The notes under the pieces: model-generated
What the model was told of the DNA's origin: nothing
Database searches by the model: none
The model's input: only the letters and a program-made list of their open reading frames with translations
Part shown: positions 4,357 through 6,734 of the stretch, piece after piece
Position numbering within the stretch: position 1 is the stretch's first letter
Layout of the letters: every line of letters begins with the position of its first letter
NCBI GenBank assembly: GCA_002685655.1
Contig: NYXM01000126.1
Coordinates: 1 to 6,734 of the forward strand
Origin: Planctomycetaceae bacterium
GTDB lineage: Bacteria > Planctomycetota > Planctomycetia > Pirellulales > Pirellulaceae
DNA: 6,734 bases
Direction of reading: 5' to 3'
Position numbers and translations under genes: made by a program

Positions 4357-6678
4357 ATGCTGCAATTACGCTCACGACAAACCGCCAAGACCGAAGCCAA
4401 GCGAGCACACAGCCGCCGAGTTCGGCGCAACCGACGTCGTGGTCCAGCCCCCCGCCGAGCGTTCTTCGAACAACTCGAAGACCGCAGACTGTTGGCGGTA
4501 GTCAGCTTCAATCCCGGCCTCTATAACGGCCAATATCAGGTCGGAACTCTTCCCAATGTCAGTGGGACCACCGACGTGGATCTCTCGCCCGGGACTCATA
4601 ATGTGAAAATTGCCGGTACGAGTAACTTCACCTTCGATCTCGACGGCGCTGGCAACGTCACCAGTAACAACACATTGGCGGCGGTCGGCGCGGGAAGCAC
4701 GCTGCAATTCAACACCACCAGCATGCACATCGATCCCGCGGACTTTGGCGGGAGTTACTACGTGGGCTTCGTCACCACGGGAGCAGTCGGTCCGCGCGAC
4801 GTGGTGCTTGTGCCGGGTTTGGACAACTATGTAATCAAGAGCGGTCTGACCTCGTTTACCTTCAACGTCGACGGCAGCGGCAATGTGGCCAGTAACAACT
4901 CGGCCGCGGCCGCGGGAACCGGCACAACATTGCAGATGAACACCGCCACCACACACATCGACCCGGGCGGATACGGCGGCAGCTATTACGTGAGCAACGT
5001 CACGACCGGTACCCCTGGACCGCTCGACGTTATCCTCGTGCCGGGTCTGGCCAACTACGAAGTGAAATTCATCGTCGGCGGCTCGTTTACTTTTGACCTG
5101 GACGCAAGTGGTGTACCCGATCCCGCGAGTGTTCCGGTTACCATTGGCACGGATTCTCATACTTTCCTTCTGTCGCCGATTGCCTTGGTCATCGACGATG
5201 TCACGGTCAGTGAAGGTGACAGCGGGACCAGCCAGGCGGTGCTGACGGTCCGTTTGCTCGGCCCGGCTTCGCAGCCGGTTACGGTCAACGTTGCCACGGC
5301 AGATGGCACGGCCATCGCGGGCGCGGACTACCAGAGCGCCTCCACCACACTGGTGTTCGATCCCGGCGAGACACTCAAGACCTTTGCCGTTACGATCAAC
5401 AGCGACACCGTGGAAGAGCCGCACCGGGCTTTCTTGGTAAACTTGTTCACTGCCTCCGGCGCCACGATTGCCGATGGCCAGGCGATTGTCAGTCTGCTGG
5501 ATGACGATCGAGTCGTGGTCCCGTCTCATACGTTGTTCGTCACGTCGACCACTCACGGGACATCCAGCAATCCAGTTGTTCCACCGAGTTTCCCTGATTT
5601 CGGCAGCCTCGAAGCGGCGGACTGGATTGTGACCTTCGCGGCGTTTAATGCTGGGATGATTCCGGATTGGCACGGGTATGACTTGGTCTGGAAGGCGTTG
5701 TTGTCCACGAGCACCCAAGACGCTCGCGACCGCATCACGATCGATGGGCCGGTGTATAACACCCGCGGCGAACTGCTGGCCCACGATCACGCGCATCTGT
5801 TTGGCGTCACGATGTTTGCGCCGGTGAGATACGACGAGTTTGGCCATGAGCTTATAGGATTTACCGATGCCTGGACAGGTTCGAATGGTACTGGAAGCTC
5901 GACCGGTTCCCATTGCGGGAGCTGGACTAGTGGCACTTCCGGTTCATCGGGAACGACCGGCGCCCCACTGTCCCGTAATAATTGGATCAATTCCTCTTCT
6001 GTTGACTGCGGTAGCGCCGCCCGCCTGTTCGGCGTTAGCCCGGCGGCGATCAACAACATCGCGGGGTCGACGCAACAGGTCCCGCTGCCGCCGGCCGCGC
6101 TGAGTGTCGACTCGCCCGCCGAATTCACATTTGCCAGTGCTGACAGTGGTCAGTGGTTCGAGCTGCCGCCGGAGACCCGCTGGGAATTTAGGATGGCCAA
6201 CGACGCGCTGTTTACCGAGCTGGTGCTGCCGGACGGATTCACGGGCCAATACATCCTATCGGTACTGGGTAGCGAAACGAGCCATGCACAAGGCAGCCAC
6301 ATCGATCTTAGTTCATATCCCGGTGGAGGCGTTTCCGAGTTCACGATCACGCCCAAGGGGGCTGGCGCCCGCCGGTTTCCCATTCGAGCTATCTTCGACC
6401 AGCCGCAGGCCGATTTTGCCGTGATCCCAGTTTCCTTCGCCGATTGCAGTGTGACGGTGCTCAACACGAACGATAGCGGACTTGGTTCGTTTCGAGAGGC
6501 AATTGATTGTGCGAATACGACTCCCGGTTTGGACACAATCGACTTCAACATCCCGGGCGCCGGACCGCACACCATTCAGCCGCTGTCGCAACTGCCGACG
6601 ATCAACGATCCGGTCACTATCGATGGCTACACCCAGCCGGGGGCCAGCCTAGGCTGCGCCAAAGTTAGTATTGCTTGA
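4357..6678 (+). CDS. Planctomycete surface protein: LEPR-XLL-type N-terminus, repeats, Calx-beta, DUF1554/endostatin-like domain, truncated beta-helix
   Basis: Seen: 773 residues. An Arg-rich start leads into FFEQLEDRRLLA (36-47), the N-terminal signature of large exported planctomycete proteins (LEPR-XLL type); there is no ordinary hydrophobic signal peptide. Residues 75-148 and 150-224 are two copies of a beta-rich repeat, and 226-273 a partial third. A Calx-beta domain covers about 276-384 (VTVSEGDSG, VNVATADGTAIAGADY, FDPGET, LDDD); this fold often binds calcium. Residues 392-565 resemble the endostatin-like/DUF1554 domain (LFVTSTT, WKALLSTSTQDARDRI, GPVYNTRGELL, AWTGSN, GSWTSG, Cys520 and Cys551). 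Residues 580-695 are unrecognised. Residues 699-764 (TVLNTNDSGLGSFREAI, DTIDFNIPG, TIDGYTQPGAS) are the first part of a parallel beta-helix domain, after which nine unrelated residues precede a stop. It is probably secreted or surface-attached, with a role in adhesion or matrix inferred from the domains. The start is supported by GGAG 10 bases upstream. Confidence 0.88.
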   Translation: MLQLRSRQTAKTEAKRAHSRRVRRNRRRGPAPRRAFFEQLEDRRLLAVVSFNPGLYNGQYQVGTLPNVSGTTDVDLSPGTHNVKIAGTSNFTFDLDGAGNVTSNNTLAAVGAGSTLQFNTTSMHIDPADFGGSYYVGFVTTGAVGPRDVVLVPGLDNYVIKSGLTSFTFNVDGSGNVASNNSAAAAGTGTTLQMNTATTHIDPGGYGGSYYVSNVTTGTPGPLDVILVPGLANYEVKFIVGGSFTFDLDASGVPDPASVPVTIGTDSHTFLLSPIALVIDDVTVSEGDSGTSQAVLTVRLLGPASQPVTVNVATADGTAIAGADYQSASTTLVFDPGETLKTFAVTINSDTVEEPHRAFLVNLFTASGATIADGQAIVSLLDDDRVVVPSHTLFVTSTTHGTSSNPVVPPSFPDFGSLEAADWIVTFAAFNAGMIPDWHGYDLVWKALLSTSTQDARDRITIDGPVYNTRGELLAHDHAHLFGVTMFAPVRYDEFGHELIGFTDAWTGSNGTGSSTGSHCGSWTSGTSGSSGTTGAPLSRNNWINSSSVDCGSAARLFGVSPAAINNIAGSTQQVPLPPAALSVDSPAEFTFASADSGQWFELPPETRWEFRMANDALFTELVLPDGFTGQYILSVLGSETSHAQGSHIDLSSYPGGGVSEFTITPKGAGARRFPIRAIFDQPQADFAVIPVSFADCSVTVLNTNDSGLGSFREAIDCANTTPGLDTIDFNIPGAGPHTIQPLSQLPTINDPVTIDGYTQPGASLGCAKVSIA
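4579..5175 (+). repeat. Two and a half copies of a ~75-residue beta-rich protein repeat
   Basis: Each unit opens with VxLxPGxxNYxxK, then F-T-F-(D/N)-hydrophobic-D-(G/A)-x-G, a TLQxNT strand, IDPxxxGGSYYV, and a closing VTTGxxGPxD. Units 1 and 2 agree at roughly 60% of positions by eye. Unit 3 keeps VILVPGLANYEVK and FTFDLDASG and then diverges (PVTIGTDSHTFLLSP). I do not recognise the repeat as a named domain. The GGSYYV and DLDGAGN segments suggest a beta-sandwich with a possible metal-binding loop, which is an inference. Confidence 0.8.
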
Positions 6679-6734
6679 GCTGGGCGATCGTTCGGGTTTT
6701 GTTTACGCTTTTCTATTCCGACAGGGCGATGCGA

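Noticed and set aside
4372..5913. A 513-codon open frame on the minus strand opposite the surface-protein gene
   Set aside because: It mirrors the sense repeats, has no recognisable domain and overlaps a gene with clear homology features; it is an antisense shadow of GC-rich coding sequence.
6679..6734. Possible terminator or insertion-sequence end after the surface-protein stop
   Set aside because: No GC-rich stem with a T-run and no recognisable terminal repeat can be seen in the 56 bases available.

Overview
The window looks like chromosomal DNA of a planctomycete (phylum Planctomycetota, most likely Pirellulales or a near relative). Three things point there. First, an ECF-type sigma factor overlaps a transmembrane Ser/Thr kinase with C-terminal TPRs. 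Second, a large surface protein carries the N-terminal FEQLEDRRLLA signature. Third, a REP-associated tyrosine transposase (RAYT) of a type common in these genomes is present. This assignment rests on recognised protein families, not on a database search.

Layout. Positions 1-2410 (minus strand) hold the first 803 residues of a Ser/Thr kinase. It has a kinase domain, one membrane segment, a charged helix and 42-residue TPRs that run off the left edge. Its ATG overlaps the stop of the sigma-factor gene (2410-3021, minus) in the string TGATG, so the pair is almost certainly co-translated. Upstream of the sigma gene on the same strand lies a compact 808-base element (3062-3869): a RAYT gene framed by two inverted copies of a REP doublet. 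Only about 40 bases separate it from the sigma gene, so it may have altered how that operon is transcribed.

Positions 3870-4356 contain no gene I can support. They do hold a 212-base element (3889-4100) whose 43-44-base ends are inverted repeats able to form about 39 base pairs, with three further hairpins inside. It resembles either a miniature mobile element or a structured RNA, and I do not recognise it. The rightward gene at 4357-6678 encodes a 773-residue surface protein with the planctomycete N-terminal signature, two and a half copies of a ~75-residue beta-rich repeat, a Calx-beta domain, an endostatin-like/DUF1554-type domain, an unrecognised segment, and the first ~70 residues of a parallel beta-helix domain. 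The frame stops there, which suggests truncation. I see nothing to annotate in 6679-6734.

Functionally, the left half is a candidate membrane-kinase/sigma-factor signalling unit, the middle is mobile or repetitive DNA, and the right half is an exported adhesion or matrix-type protein. Nothing in the sequence shows that the two halves work together. The best candidates for new biology are the symmetrical RAYT element with an altered HUH motif, the unrecognised 3889-4100 fold, and an in-frame duplicated palindromic repeat inside the kinase domain.
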